From: Niebla homalea
Lineage: Eukaryota > Ascomycota > Lecanoromycetes > Lecanorales > Ramalinaceae
Assembly: GCA_019925105.1 (NCBI GenBank)
Contig: JAHGAU010000020.1
Span: forward strand, 620,001-684,000
DNA length: 64,000 bases
Direction: 5' to 3'
The notes beneath the pieces are model-generated. The model was not told where the DNA came from and made no database searches. It saw only the letters and a program-made list of their open reading frames with translations. Position numbers and translations under genes: made by a program. Of this stretch, positions 11,768 to 23,167 are shown one piece after another; within the stretch, counting starts at the first letter, position 1; each line of letters opens with the position of its first letter.

Positions 11768-12902
11768 TTATTGCCCTTTCTTCATTGGCGCACCCTGTAC
11801 ATAGCGATTGACATCCGTCGCATCGGCCGCCTGGCTTAACGCTCTCTTCACCGTCTCCCATCCCTGCCTCACCATAGGCGGGATACTCTGCTGGGCCACC
11901 GTGGCATCAATTCTCCTCCCGAAACTCAGAATAGCCCCTTGCACAAAGCTGCTCTGGCTGTACCTCGCTCTGAAGAACATACTATACACGACCAACAGGA
12001 TCCAACTTCCACGGGTGAAGATGATGGCGCTACCCAAAAGACGGAACCAGAGGAAGATTTCGAGGCTGGCAACGAGCATCATGGAGGTGTCGTAGTATTC
12101 CTTGACGAAGCGGCCAATCATGTCGGCGTACGCGTTGGTCTTTGCTGGGACCTTGGAGCCACCTGGGGAGGTGGTGGATGCTGCGGCAGGTGAAGGAGAC
12201 GGGGGGAAGATGGTGGGGATCAGGTTGGTGCGGGTGTAGGTCGCGACGTGGAAGACGGAGTAGACCATGAAGGGCAAGAGGGCGAGGGGGATCTGGCGTG
12301 AGAAGAGCCAGACGAGCGCCATTGCTAAAAATAACATGGGGTCAGCTCCTGATGCTTTGCAACCTGATAGTGGGACTCAAGAAGAATCCCCAAATCACGA
12401 CTTGTAGATCATTGGAGAGAGCTATGGCCCTTTTGATATCTGGAAAACAGGGAACCACAGGTCTGACATACCCAAATACTGCACATTCTCATCCCCTGCC
12501 AAAGCCAGCGCACCACCCGGCTGGGCCCTTCCGGATCGAGCCCGCGCGCGATAAGCCTTGTAGACGACGATGCCGTACGTGGCGGCGGCGGCGACGAAGG
12601 CAGTGCGATAGGAGAAGCGAGCGAAGCGCGAATAGGAATGGAAAGTGATGTAGGAGAGGCCGTAGCGAATGGCGCAGAAGAGGAGCGTCAGATGGCCTAC
12701 GAACCAGCCGAATCTGTGATTGGTGCGTGGTCAGTTGTGCTACTTGAGCAGGATATGGTGGAGCATTCCATATATCGGATTCGATTAATCAAAGTAGAGG
12801 AGAAGAGTAATGAAGAGCAGCAAAGGAAACTCACTGGAGCGTCTGTGCGAGGTGCATCATCCTCTGAGTGAGAGGCATGTTGCTCGGAGGAGGTGGAGCC
12901 AT
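11768..12902 (-). CDS. TMEM33/POM33-like ER and nuclear-envelope membrane protein
   Basis: The model has three exons, 12902-12835, 12713-12472 and 12324-11768, giving 288 residues. Members of this family (yeast POM33/PER33, animal TMEM33) are small multi-pass proteins of the ER and nuclear envelope that help place nuclear pores and shape membranes. The N-terminal motif LTQRMMHLAQTLQFGWFVGHLTLL is family-like. Several membrane segments follow (ALVWLFSRQIPLALLPFMVY; FLWFRLLGSAIIF; GSWILLVVYSMFF), and then the conserved FRARYSQSSFVQGAI. The C-terminus is amphipathic and ends in basic residues (PMKKGQ). The ATG at 12902 is the first in frame after the upstream stop. Orthology is inferred from motif layout only. 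Confidence 0.85.
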
Positions 12903-13625
12903 TGTGAGCGGCTGGGTAAGGATATATCTGGATGATAAATGTGACAAGTGCTCTGTAAGTAGAGCGTGGAAAGCAGCGAAAGTGAATGAGAGGGAATGAA
13001 GAAATGGAAACGAGGATGACGTGGAAGTTGGGGGTGTCAAGGGCAAGGCAAAAGGCAAAAGGCAGGCAAGAGCAAAGGGAAAGAGGTACAGTAGGCAGAA
13101 AGCAAATCAAGTTTGTTTTTGCTCGATCGAATGATGGATTTTTTCGGCAAAATTGCAAATCCCGGTTCATCCCGCACGCGACCACCGAGTGCCATGTGCA
13201 TCAAAAGACACTTTCTCAACGTCCGATGCAGTTATGCAGTGAATAATATCAACACTTGGCATATCAAGACCTGCTACCGCTACTACAATTTGGCATTTGG
13301 AAAAGTACAGGAGAGAAGCCTACAATTGATCCGGATCAATCACCATTCACCAGTTCACCATTGATACCCTCCGCTCACAAAGGCACGTCACAGACTCTCC
13401 CAATCTTCTTCTTCCAAGCAGCTACCCCTCCAATTAATTAGAGTTCTTCTGCCAAAACCCAGTCAAGAAACCAAGGAAAAGGTGAGAGGTATAGCATAGC
13501 AGCATATCGCGTTCATGTAAGAACAGAGTGGTCAAGCACCCTGTAGCCACCCATGGAGATCCACAGCGCCCACTTCCAGAGAGCCCATTGCTTCTTACGA
13601 CCTGTCAACCCTTTATCGTTGTGGC
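12903..13625. other. Intergenic, promoter of the POM33-like gene
   Basis: This is about 720 bases between the POM33-like start and the septin stop. It contains purine-rich stretches (near 13040-13100) and no convincing ORF. ORFs in 12697-13246 overlap on both strands and are not supported. Confidence 0.4.
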
Positions 13626-15316
13626 TTAGCGGAGAGAGAAGCCCTTCTTCTTCGTCTTCTCGTCCAGTGGCCGCCCGCTCTCCACTCGTGCCTTCTTCTC
13701 GTCCAGTTCGCCTCTCTGTCGGTCAAGCTGCTCCTTCATCTCACGATGTCGGGCGTAGAGCTCTTCTTCACTCTGCTTGAGCTTGCTCTCCTTCTCCGCC
13801 ACCTTCTGCTGGAACACCATCTTCATCTCGCTCTCCATCTTGGCTAGCTTTTGTTCATGCAGGGTGCGCTCTTCCTCTTGCTTGACGGCCGGGTTGACCT
13901 CCTTGAAGACGCTAGCATCCTGTTGGACACCCATTTGCGTCAGCTTGTCAGATCGATAATTCTCGTACAGCGCGTTGTTGGTGTGCTCCTTGAGCTCCTC
14001 CATGTGCGTGCGGATGAGCATTTGTCGCAGCTTGACGAAGTCGCAGTGGTCCTCGTTGTCAACCTCAATGACCCCCCATGGGTAGCGGCGGCCGCGTACT
14101 TTGCGACCTTCGGGGCTGGTGACCTCGGCGTTCGCGCCGACAACTGCAAAGGGAACCTTGGACATGATTTCTTGATTCTCGGCGATGGTCTCCTCATCGT
14201 CAAGCTCATAGCGAGGACCCTCGAAGATCTGGATTCGATGGTGATTGATGTCCGTAAGAATCTGAGGAGGATTAGCCGCTAGCAGCAGTATGTAGAGCTG
14301 GAAAACTTACCCGAGCCTTGAAGGATACAATCTCCTCGTCCGTCAATGTGTCTGACTTGGCAATGACAGGGATCAGGTTGACTTTGGTATGCAGTCGGCG
14401 CATGACCTCAATGTCCAAAGGCTTGAGAGAATGCCCGGTCGGCTGGATGAAGTAGACGCAGGCATGAACACGATTGTCGACAATGTTCATGCGATTAACC
14501 TTGTTCTCCGCATCGAGATAAGAATCGAATCTGGCCTCGATGTTCTCCACAATCGGCCGCCATGAATCGTCATTGTTGACGAAATCGCCAAAGCCGGGTG
14601 TATCAACCACGGTCAATCGAAGGCGAACCCCATTTTCCTCAATGTCTGCGCTTATCGATTGTATTGAGACTGTCTTGGGCATGATATCCATGCTTGGACC
14701 CTTGCGTTCCTTTGGCGGGTACAAGGACGTGTTGAAGAGGGTGTTGACTAGTGTGGATTTGCCCAAGCCAGACTCACCTAAGTTCACGTCAGTAAGGGCA
14801 CATGATGAGGGGATCCTTGTACTGACCAACCACCATTACGTTGAAATTGAAGCCTTTTCGAACGCTTTTGCGATGCCATTGATTGGGCAGGTTTGCAAAT
14901 CCCACATAGCCTGTAAGCTTCCGACGGACCACATTCTTCATATCGCTGGCTTGTTGAGCTGCTGCTCTGGGATCCCTTGAGCTCACTGTCTGTGCGGCAA
15001 TTTGGGCAGTGGGGGCCATGGGGCTCTGTCCCCGCTCACTGCTGTATGGCGACGTGGGTGTCCCGTTTTGCATCGGGCTCTTCGAGGGCAGCGGGATAGC
15101 GGCTGGCGAGCCAACCCGGGCCTGAGGACTAGGGACGCCGTTCGTGGCTAAAGGATTGACATTCTCGTCAGCATTGACCTCCATTTTCTCTTGGGCAATT
15201 GAATTCTGAAGCGGCTTTGCCTGCTCTTCAAGATTGGTGAAACGAAGTTTCTTGGCCATGTTTGCCGTGGGAGATATTGGATGCATTGCATCAATTTTCT
15301 CAATGACCTTGGACAT
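13626..15316 (-). CDS. CDC3: Septin, CDC3/AspB type
   Basis: Septins are GTP-binding filament proteins that form rings and collars at septa and hyphal branches. The model has three exons, 15316-14827, 14777-14311 and 14261-13626, giving 530 residues. After a variable N-terminal region of about 130 residues comes the polybasic membrane-binding region with [20 protein letters not shown], diagnostic of the Cdc3 group. The GTPase core has G1 GESGLGKST (split by a 49-base intron after its first Gly), G3 DTPGFGD and G4 AKSD. The septin unique region follows ([19 protein letters not shown]). The last 120 residues form a coiled coil ([20 protein letters not shown] and on) ending in TKKKGFSLR. Length and order match fungal Cdc3/AspB. 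Confidence 0.95.
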
Positions 15317-16734
15317 TTTGATGCTGCAAATCTATGATTGTCGGGAGTAGAGATGAAAAATGGGAAAAGGAAGTGGACGCGTAAAGGGAGTGAGGGCCGT
15401 GCGTACCCATTGGATATTGTTTTGGTGATGCAAACGAGGGAAGGAGGGATGGGTGGAGAGAGATCTATCGATGAGGCCTGCCTTCCTGTATTAGCGATGA
15501 TGCTATTGCTTCGTCCTTTGCAATCGCGAGGTGTCTTCTCTTCTGCGATCTGTAGAACATCTCCTCGAGGACTCTGCATTTTTCTTCTTCTTTCACTGGC
15601 CCACACACCTTAGGTTCTGACAGCAGCCACTCGGCGCCACAACGTTCAAATCTCGAGTAAATCTTGGTAGCGAGCGAAAGAGCAGCGACGCTCGACAGAG
15701 TCCAAGATTCCCAAGTTTGTGAATTGGTGTTGTATGATCAGTTACGAAGGAATTGCCTTAAAGCTGGACGGGAAAAGAAAGCGGTTTAAGGGGCGGCTCT
15801 AGCTCGTCAATCCTTGCCAAGAGTGTCAAAGTGTCAATTTAAGTGCCAAGCCCTTTTCCTAAGAGGGATGAGCGAGGCTTCCACTACTATGACATTACGA
15901 AGGCCATATGTTAATATCATCCTCCTTCAACCTTCTTCACTCTGCATAAAACAAAATTCACTAATGCGGGGCACGAGAAAACGGGCAAATGCTGCCGACA
16001 TATTGCAACTGTTGGGAGAAGCTCAAGAAACGCCATCATGCATCGCACAAATTCGGTTCGAGGCAGGTATACGGCAAAGACAGTAGACACACGTCAACTG
16101 CGTCTATCCACCAATCAGTTTCCCCTTCATGCCGTATCCTGGCTGCACTCAGGCCTTTTACCTTTCTACGTGTGCCTAACGGAACATGACTGATTGGCGA
16201 TGTTCTGATGTCCAGGCCCGAGAACCTGTGTCCTGTGCACAGAGACCGCTTTAGTGGCCAACAAACACTTCCGCTCCCATCCTCTGGGTATAATCGGGGG
16301 GTCTTCTGTTCACGTGAGCCCGTATGTCTCCTGTAAGTGCTTGGACAAGAAGAAGATCTTGGGTATGAATGCCGAATCTCTTTGATTCAATTACCGCACG
16401 GGCATCGATCGTCAAGTCTGAAGAAGAGACAGCATGCGAGAGCAATTGCTTTTGGGGTGTTATGAAGATCGTATTCTCGAACCCTATCGTAGCAAATCGA
16501 ACCCTGAGAAGCTCGAGGAACATGCTGGTGAAAGCTACCGGTGCCCAACCCGGAACGCCTTGCTCGACAATTGAATGCTTTCCTCCCTGCAGCCCTGACG
16601 CTCAAGCAAGCAGATGATGCCAATCATGGACTTCCTACTCCAACGTGGCTCACGTCTGGATGCATACCCTGTGTAGTGCTCCGCCCAAATGCGGCGGTAT
16701 CGTTGACGTTTTGCTCTCAACACCGAAATCTATG
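15317..16734. other. Intergenic, septin promoter
   Basis: This is about 1.4 kb with no supported gene. It should contain the CDC3 5' region. ORFs such as 15148-15606 (-) and 16251-16523 (-) lack motifs and overlap shadows. Confidence 0.4.
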
Positions 16735-17253
16735 TCAAAGTATGGTCTCGGAGTCAGAGGAACCAGAAGAGCTGTGTTGATCCGACACGTCGATTGCTGA
16801 AAGGTCGTAGTTATTTGCGTCGCGCTCTGCAACAGCAGCTGCGACTTTGCTCATCAGGGGATCGTTCTTGCTGGACGGATGCAGGCCGTTTCCATTTGCA
16901 CATTCTTCCCCCTTTTCGGATTGCGCTTGGCTGAGCAGTGGCTTCTCTCTCCTTCTCCTGGCCTTCTCCCGCCTATCTTCCCGTATCATGCTCACCTTGC
17001 CGAAAGCAAACAGCTGTGCACACACCATGACCATAGTGTAGCTCCAGCAGAGGCCATCACTAGCATGTATGTCCAGATGAGGATGTTGTGCGGAAGGCCC
17101 GAGTGGACAGTAAGGCGACGGTTGATTGGGACTGTCAACGATTATCGGAGGTAAAATTCGACTGAGGAGAGCGTTCATGCTGTGTAGGAATAGGATCGGG
17201 TTGAGTAGGACAGCGGGAAGGATATATGAGGTGCTCAAGGAAGGATGCATCAT
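16735..17253 (-). CDS. Small predicted membrane protein, unknown function
   Basis: This is an uninterrupted frame of 172 residues from the first ATG at 17253. The frame is open a little further upstream, but without an ATG. A hydrophobic segment lies near the N-terminus (YILPAVLLNPILFLHSMNAL). A second lies mid-protein (LCWSYTMVMVCAQLFAFGKV) and is followed at once by a strongly basic stretch (REDRREKARRRREK). The tail is polar and Ser-rich, ending in SSSGSSDSETIL. This suggests a two-span membrane protein with a cytosolic basic region, but I do not recognise the family with certainty. An intron cannot be excluded. Confidence 0.5.
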   Translation of the reverse strand: MMHPSLSTSYILPAVLLNPILFLHSMNALLSRILPPIIVDSPNQPSPYCPLGPSAQHPHLDIHASDGLCWSYTMVMVCAQLFAFGKVSMIREDRREKARRRREKPLLSQAQSEKGEECANGNGLHPSSKNDPLMSKVAAAVAERDANNYDLSAIDVSDQHSSSGSSDSETIL

Positions 17254-18145
17254 TGGTAGATGGCTATATTGTCCCGATGGAAGTGACACAGAAGCAAGAG
17301 GGCTACGGCTGGCGGTTCCGCTTTCGTGATTGATGATGTGAGGACAAGGTAAGAGTAGAGAGTCAGGACGAACAACCTAAGTTACTTGGGAGGCTGAGTA
17401 TCATGATGTAGAGCAAATGCTGTGACTCTTTTCAGAAAGTGCATCCAATGGAGACGACGAGGTAGTTCTAGCCTTCAGATCAGTCGACTTACTACTTTCC
17501 ATGGGACTTGGGACGGAGGAATCCAGTCGGTTTCGTTTTGCTCTACTAGGCAGCTACCTTGACAGCTATCGGCAATTGTCAAGATCACGCGGCGTGTTGT
17601 GTTTTAGGAGAGAAGGTCATGTTGGACATATTAGCAAAGCATGACAAAAGTAGACGCATTTGTGGATTGAAGAAAACAGAAAACGTCGTCATTCAGGCTT
17701 CCCTCTTTTTAGGTCAGGGCTGAAATCCTGCTTCGTTAGTAGAGAACAATGGCTGCGCAATAAGCGGCGAGGTTTCTCATGTATGACAAAGTAGCATCAT
17801 GATTTGGAGTAAGATGAGATAATCTGGTCACAGCGATTCGCTCGATGACAGAGCCGTAAGCATTAGTGTCCTGTTCACCAATTGCTCTCTACAATGGATA
17901 CTGAATTGAAATGACGACTGCCATGATGAGACGCTTTTTGTGAACGCTTGACAACCCTGAATCTGGAATTGGATCCAGGCATGAATCCAGGGACTGAGGG
18001 TCCAACGGACCCCATACCAAGGCAGGAATAGACGCCTTTAGGCTGCCGGTATGGGCCTAGATACCTAGTAATGCCTTTTGGACCAATCGAGGAACTCCAA
18101 AAAGGCTCAGAATCAGACCTGTTGTAAACAGCGGTGTTGTCCATA
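17254..18145. other. Divergent intergenic region
   Basis: About 890 bases separate the divergent small membrane protein gene and BOS1 and should carry both promoters. The ORF at 17875-18144 (-) ends next to the BOS1 start and has no support. Confidence 0.4.
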
Positions 18146-19067
18146 ATGGTAGGTGATCAAAAGTCGTAGTCGCATCGGCACTTGATTCTTTAACGATCTG
18201 CACAGAATTCATTATTCAACTCTGCGCTCAAGCAGTCATCTTCCGTGCGGCGGGATCTCGATGCCTTTTCCGAATCTCCAACCAGCTCTTCGCCTGCTTT
18301 GCAAGGTCAATATGAGACATGCATAAAACCAGAGACCGCACCTGTTGACTTGAAGACGCAGGTCAAATACAAGCCTCCTTGACTTCGTTTTCGAGAACGA
18401 TCGATGATTATGCAGAAACGGCCAAGAAAGAGCTGGTCCCAGCAAAACAGGAGAAAGCTCATGAGCGGATAAAGAATTTCAAGAGCGAGCTCTCAGAGTA
18501 CCGAGGGGCTTTGGATCGCTTGAAGAAGGATAGGGAGGACGCGGTACGTCGAGAGGCGATCTTTGCTAGACAAGCGCACATCAAACAGCATCCTAGCTCT
18601 CTGCTGACAGCAGCTTTCCATAGCAATCAGCGCAGAATCGCACCGAGCTCTTCGGTCGGCGCCCTCACCATGCAGCCACGCCAGAAAACCCCTACGCTCA
18701 AGCTCAGCTCGCTCAAAGCTCGCCCTTTGCGCCCCCTCGACATGCTCAAACTCTCACGGGCGCTGCGCCGCAGGAGTATACACGGGAGCAACACGCTTTC
18801 CGGGAACAGAACTTCATGACTTCGACCAATGCCGCATTAGATGAATATCTCGAACGTGGCCGCGCAGTTTTGGGAGACCTGGGACAGCAAAGGGAGATGT
18901 TGAAAGGCACGCAGAAGAAGCTCTACAGCGTTGCCAACACCCTGGGGGTCAGTGGAGATACGATCAGGATGGTGGAAAGGAGGGCGAAGCAGGACAAGTG
19001 GATCTTCTGGGCGGGTGTGATCGTTTTCCTGGTCTTTGTCTGGCTGGTCATACACTTTTTGCGGTGA
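18146..19067 (+). CDS. BOS1: v-SNARE BOS1 (membrin type) for ER-Golgi transport
   Basis: This SNARE acts on COPII vesicles in ER-to-Golgi fusion. The model has four exons, 18146-18148 (only ATG), 18206-18305, 18362-18543 and 18624-19067, giving 242 residues. The joined N-terminus reads MNSLFNSALKQSSSVRRDLD, as in family members. It is followed by LTSFSRTIDDYAETAKKELV, then FGRRPHHAATPENPYA. The SNARE helix starts near FREQNFMTSTNAALDEYLER and continues through LKGTQKKLYSVANTLGVSG. The tail anchor is WIFWAGVIVFLVFVWLVIHF. The start is set by the family N-terminus, which can only be reached by splicing the lone ATG codon (donor GTAGGT) to the AAT at 18206. Confidence 0.93.
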
Positions 19068-19630
19068 CTCAAAGGGATTATACAGTTCTATGACGTCCAC
19101 TGTTGGGACATATGGGGGAGTCTGGATTTTAGCGAGGAGTACAGGGGTCAATTGAGAATAAGAACGAAGAATGCCATCTTTGGTATATGAAGTTCCTCCT
19201 GTCTTTGTGAATTGATCGCCGCCTAGCACTGACGTAAATCAGTACACAATACCTTTGTCTTCTCATTCTGATGCTATTCATATTCCAAACGAGTCATTTG
19301 ACCACTGCCTCACTGCTGGCAAAAATTGCGCGGAATAAATTCGGTGTCGGAAAGATCCGGGTGATGTACCGGCCCAAATTTAGCGGGCAGCCAGCCAGCC
19401 AGCCAAAAGCAGGGAATTACTCGCAGAATTTGGCTGGTAGAACTACAAATGACTCTTTGTTCACACGACCACATCTGATCACAATCCAATATCCAAGACT
19501 TTCTCCCTCTACATTGACCGATCTTGCATTTGTACCTTCAATCCACCACTACCTGTAAGCGCCCACGCTCTTCAGGCACCTTATCGTGAGTTCTCGACTG
19601 ATACAATGGCTCCTCAGGAACCCCTCAGAT
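19068..19630. other. Intergenic between BOS1 and OM14
   Basis: This is about 560 bases holding the BOS1 3' UTR and the OM14 promoter. A short repeat of ccag (19392-19402, agccagccagccag) is visible. The ORF 18837-19229 (-) is antisense to BOS1 and not supported. Confidence 0.4.
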
Positions 19631-20501
19631 ATGTCGTACGCCAACGCTGCGTCCAAAGGGCCCAAGCAGTCCCCAGAAGATGTGAGTATCCTTCACCCTG
19701 CCCAAGACCATTGCATACAAGAACGTCGTTTGCTAACCAACTGTTTTCACGCTAGGCGTAAGTACCAATCTACCACTCTCACCGGAACTCCATCTTCTCA
19801 CACGCGACGACATACCGTTGCTTCGCCTCCAATCGTTTCACCTTCCATTGACAATCGCCTTCCCCCCCGCTCCCTCCGGGCATCCTGGGACTTACCAAGC
19901 TAATCCTCCCACCTCACCACCAGACGTGCCCCCCAACCCCCCCAGGTCGAACACTCCTCCGGAAGCCTCGTTGACATCGACTCCCAGCAAGCCCAAGAAG
20001 CCGTTGACTCGACCGCCCAGTCCGCCCAAGACCTCTCCTCGAAAGCCGCCGACACCGCCAAATCCGATGCCTCCAAGGCGGAATCCGACTTGAAACAAAA
20101 GACCGACCAGGCCAAGGACAAATCCTCCGCGCTCGCCTCCGACGCCGAAAAGCAATTCGGGAAGGCCAAGGGAGAGGCGAAGGATCGAGCCAAGGCGGCG
20201 GAGAAGAGTGTGAAGGGGGAGTACAATGAGGTCTATGATAACCGGGATAACCCGGTGGTGATTGCCAATGCGGTTGCGATTACTCTTGGGGCGGTCGGGT
20301 TGGCTTATGGTGGTTATACGAAGCACATCAAAGGGGAGCTGGATTGGCAGCTCGCTGGTGCGGCGGCCGCGGTCGTTGGGGTATTGGGGGTTGGGGATTA
20401 TTATCTGAGCCAGTGAGTTTGATAATGTTGTGCATTGCTGTGCGGATGATGGCTGATGAGTTGGCAGGTATCTCTTTAACAACAAATACCCAAAGAAGTA
20501 G
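19631..20501 (+). CDS. OM14: Mitochondrial outer membrane protein OM14-like
   Basis: Yeast OM14 is an outer-membrane protein that receives ribosome-nascent chain complexes and partners with porin. The model has exons 19631-19681, a 2-base exon 19756-19757, 19924-20412 and 20468-20501, giving 191 residues. The N-terminus reads MSYANAASKGPKQSPEDA then RAPQPPQVEH, matching the pattern seen in fungal homologues. A long Ala/Ser/Asp/Lys-rich helix follows (about residues 40-120). The conserved C-terminal part has NPVVIANAVAITLGAVGLAY and LAGAAAAVVGVLGVGDYYLS, two membrane spans, and ends in YLFNNKYPKK. The reading frame across the first two introns is only kept by including the dinucleotide exon GC. 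A single intron with the visible acceptor gives the wrong frame. Confidence 0.85.
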
Positions 20502-20992
20502 AAAAAGGCGATGGAAGAGGGGACAGGGAAGGAGGTTAGGGTCACATCCTCATTCATTGGTGTTGGCAGCGAGTGAGAGCAAGGCGGGCAACAGGCTTCG
20601 GTCTTGATTATATGACTCGACTCATTCGATTTCTCTGTATGCTTGTCGGCAGCAGTGCTATTGGGTCAAGCGCATGTCTACGGAGACTCGCTTGTGGGCT
20701 GTACTTTGTGTATCACTTAAGCTAGGTATCATGCTCTACAGTGAGATTTGGAACGCATTTCTCGTCTGCAGTAAAGAGGAAACATGCGTGAGGAGGTATT
20801 GGACCATGTCTGGTAGAAGTGGCGTGTGGTCATGATGCTATGGGGTGTTTCTGATAATGTACAATTGATGGTCATACACTCCCTAGTCCATGGAGCTGCG
20901 GTGTAAGCGCACTCACGAAACATTCTCCGCACCGCGGCAGACCCAAATAATACTCCCCTAATCTGGCTTGACGCCCGACACGAGGAAAAGCG
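20502..20992. other. Convergent intergenic region, OM14 and MIA40 3' ends
   Basis: This is about 490 bases between convergent stops, expected to hold both 3' UTRs. I see no other gene. Confidence 0.4.
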
Positions 20993-22073
20993 TCACCGAG
21001 CATCATGCGCCGCCTTCGGCACAATAGCATCACTCTCACTCAATGGCTCCCCATGATCCCTCTCCACTTGCTTCTTCGCTTGCTTCGCCCTCTCCCGAAC
21101 ATCATCCACCTTTTCCTCGACCTTCCCCTTGACATCCCCAAGTCTGTCCTCCGTTTTCGCCACCTGCTCCTTAATCTTGTCTTCCGCATCTCCCGCCTCC
21201 CTCTTAACCTCACCCATCACCTCATCACCCCTTCCCTCGCCCTGACTCTGTCCCTCAGCACCTGTCCTCGCCACCGCCACCGCTCCGCCCTCCTCACCTC
21301 TTTCCCCTGGCACCTGGGCCCCACCCTCCGCCAACTCCCGATCCATCTCCTCCTCCTCCTCCTCAAACTCCTCCCCATAGATATCCGGGTGCTCCCGGAA
21401 ACACTCCTGCATCCCCTTGAACTTGTCAATACACTCCATCCCCTTGGGATCCTCTTTACTATACACGAAACAGCTGAACGCGGCGCGGAAGGGTTCGCCG
21501 CAGGGGCCGTGCGCCATCCCGCCCAGACAGGGGCAATCCCAGTTGATCTCGCCGGTTTCCTCATTGAAGGCGCCTTGTTGCGAGGATTCTTCGGCGGTGG
21601 TGGCGAGCGGGTTGGAAGGGGCGGTGGAGGTGAGGTCGTTTTCGGGGAGAGGGTGGCGGTTGTTGTTGACGGAGAGGAGGAGGGGGTGGGTGGTGAGGCG
21701 GGGGGCGAAGGTGGCGATGAGGGTTTTTGGCGGGCACGAGCAATGTCGTCGAGGGTCGGGAGGGTGGTTTCTTCGCTGGGGGAAGGGGGGTTGGATATGG
21801 GGACTGTCCAATCAATCTTGTCAGTCGCAAATCTAGGAGCAAAAAGTCATTCCTGGAGACGATGGACGCACATGATGCTTCTTCAGCGAACAAATCGCTT
21901 GTGTTATACCAGTAGAGCAATCCGATGGCTAGCCCCCATCGGACCGTACTACTTCTCAAACTTCGGGATCTTTGCGGCGGTGGCGTGGTAGAGAGAAATC
22001 GACGATGATGCGCGATGGAGCGAGCGATGGAGCCATTTTGCCGCAGCAGGTAGCGAGGAGCCTGTCGTATCAT
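20993..22073 (-). CDS. MIA40: Mitochondrial intermembrane space import and assembly protein MIA40, with a frame break
   Basis: MIA40 is the oxidoreductase that traps and oxidises cysteine-rich proteins in the intermembrane space. Exons are 22073-21872 and 21803-20993. Exon 1 gives a presequence ([20 protein letters not shown]) and the membrane anchor [20 protein letters not shown]. Exon 2 begins in a frame with [14 protein letters not shown]. The core lies in the next frame: [19 protein letters not shown] with the redox CPC, then twin CX9C ([22 protein letters not shown]) and a long acidic coiled tail. The two exons sum to 1013 bases, one short of whole codons. The frames meet at a run of five T on the plus strand (21724-21728). 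Codons on both sides end in C, so coding shifts there. Either one base is missing from the sequence or the allele is broken. An earlier in-frame ATG at 22124 exists; 22073 fits a presequence better. Confidence 0.85.
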
Positions 22074-22267
22074 TGTGAAAGCTATGCAGACTTTGATGAA
22101 AAGGGAGAGAAAACGCAAAAGCATCTATAATGATTTATAATTTCCGCGGAATCCTGCCGTTGTTTTCATTCATGACGTCGAGTTCAAGATCATCAGTATA
22201 AATGCGTCGGTCATGAAATCGAAGTTAAGCATTGAATACGGACGAGGAACGTAATTCATATTCAAGT
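22074..22267. promoter_or_regulatory. Short divergent promoter of MIA40 and THI80
   Basis: Only about 194 bases separate the divergent starts of MIA40 (22073) and THI80 (22268). Both 5' UTRs and promoters must lie here or overlap the neighbours. No TATA box is obvious; the call rests on arrangement. Confidence 0.4.
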
Positions 22268-23167
22268 ATGCCTACTGTCCATGAATGGTATCCAGAACGT
22301 TTTACTCGTGGATATGCAGATCATTCTAGAGAAACCCAATCAAAGGACCTCATTTATGCACTGCTTGTGCTTAATATTCCAATTCAAGATCAAAACCATT
22401 TCATGAGCCTTACAAGAATGTGTACGTGTGCCAGTTCAATGTAGCGTAGGCAACAGAACCCTGATTCTTCCAATGATAGCTACATGGCGAGCCTGTGCGG
22501 ATGGAGGAGCCAATCGTGTCGTGGATTTGCTCGGAACAGACTACAAATCCTTTGTAAGTCTGAGACCTACGCACGTCTCTGAACGTTATGCCAATTTTCG
22601 CTGCAGAACCCTCAGGTGATATGTGGAGACATGGATTCCATTAGACAGGACGTGCTCGACGCTTTTCATGACACAAGGATTGCAAGAGATTACAATCAAA
22701 ACTCAACTGATCTCACTAAAACACTCAAGGAACTAGGTTCTTTGCACAAGGCTGCGTTCTGCTCAAAGGACTTCTTACGTCCGTCGATAGATGTAGCAAT
22801 ATACGGAGGCTTGGAAGGCAGAGCCGACCATGCGCTCTCTCAGCTGCATCAACTATATGCTTCCTCAAAAGCGAAACCGAATGGTGTTGGAGACCTCTAT
22901 CTGGTCACTGCATCAAGTGTCCTCTTCTTGTTGGAACAGGGGCTTAATCGCATTCGAACACCAGTTGCACCTGGCTGTTTCACCAAGATGGCTGGTATCG
23001 TGCCATTGGCGAGGCCGGCCACTCTGACTACTCGTGGATTCGAATGGAATCTTGACAACCAGGAGCTGGACTTTGGTCGATTCATTTCCACAAGTAACCA
23101 CATCTTGCAGCAGGAAGTCGAAGTAGAGACTTCAGAGCCCGTAATTTTCACCCTTGAACTGGGCTGA
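22268..23167 (+). CDS. THI80: Thiamine pyrophosphokinase
   Basis: The enzyme transfers pyrophosphate from ATP to thiamine, making the cofactor thiamine diphosphate in the cytosol. Exons are 22268-22421, 22480-22553 and 22607-23167, giving 262 residues. The catalytic-domain motifs are in order: TWRACADGGANRVVDLL, VICGDMDSIR (metal-binding Asp), NSTDLTKTLKEL, and VAIYGGLEGRADHALSQL. The small thiamine-binding domain follows, with GFEWNLDNQELDFGRF and STSNHI. Joining at the first intron (donor 22422) restores the ADGG motif, and the second intron (donor 22554) joins to NPQVICGDMDS. Length fits fungal enzymes of about 250-320 residues. I saw no riboswitch-like element upstream. Confidence 0.95.

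Noticed and set aside
21005..21991. 328-codon plus-strand ORF
   Set aside because: It is antisense to MIA40, Leu/Pro/His-rich because of the opposite-strand codon bias, with no motif.
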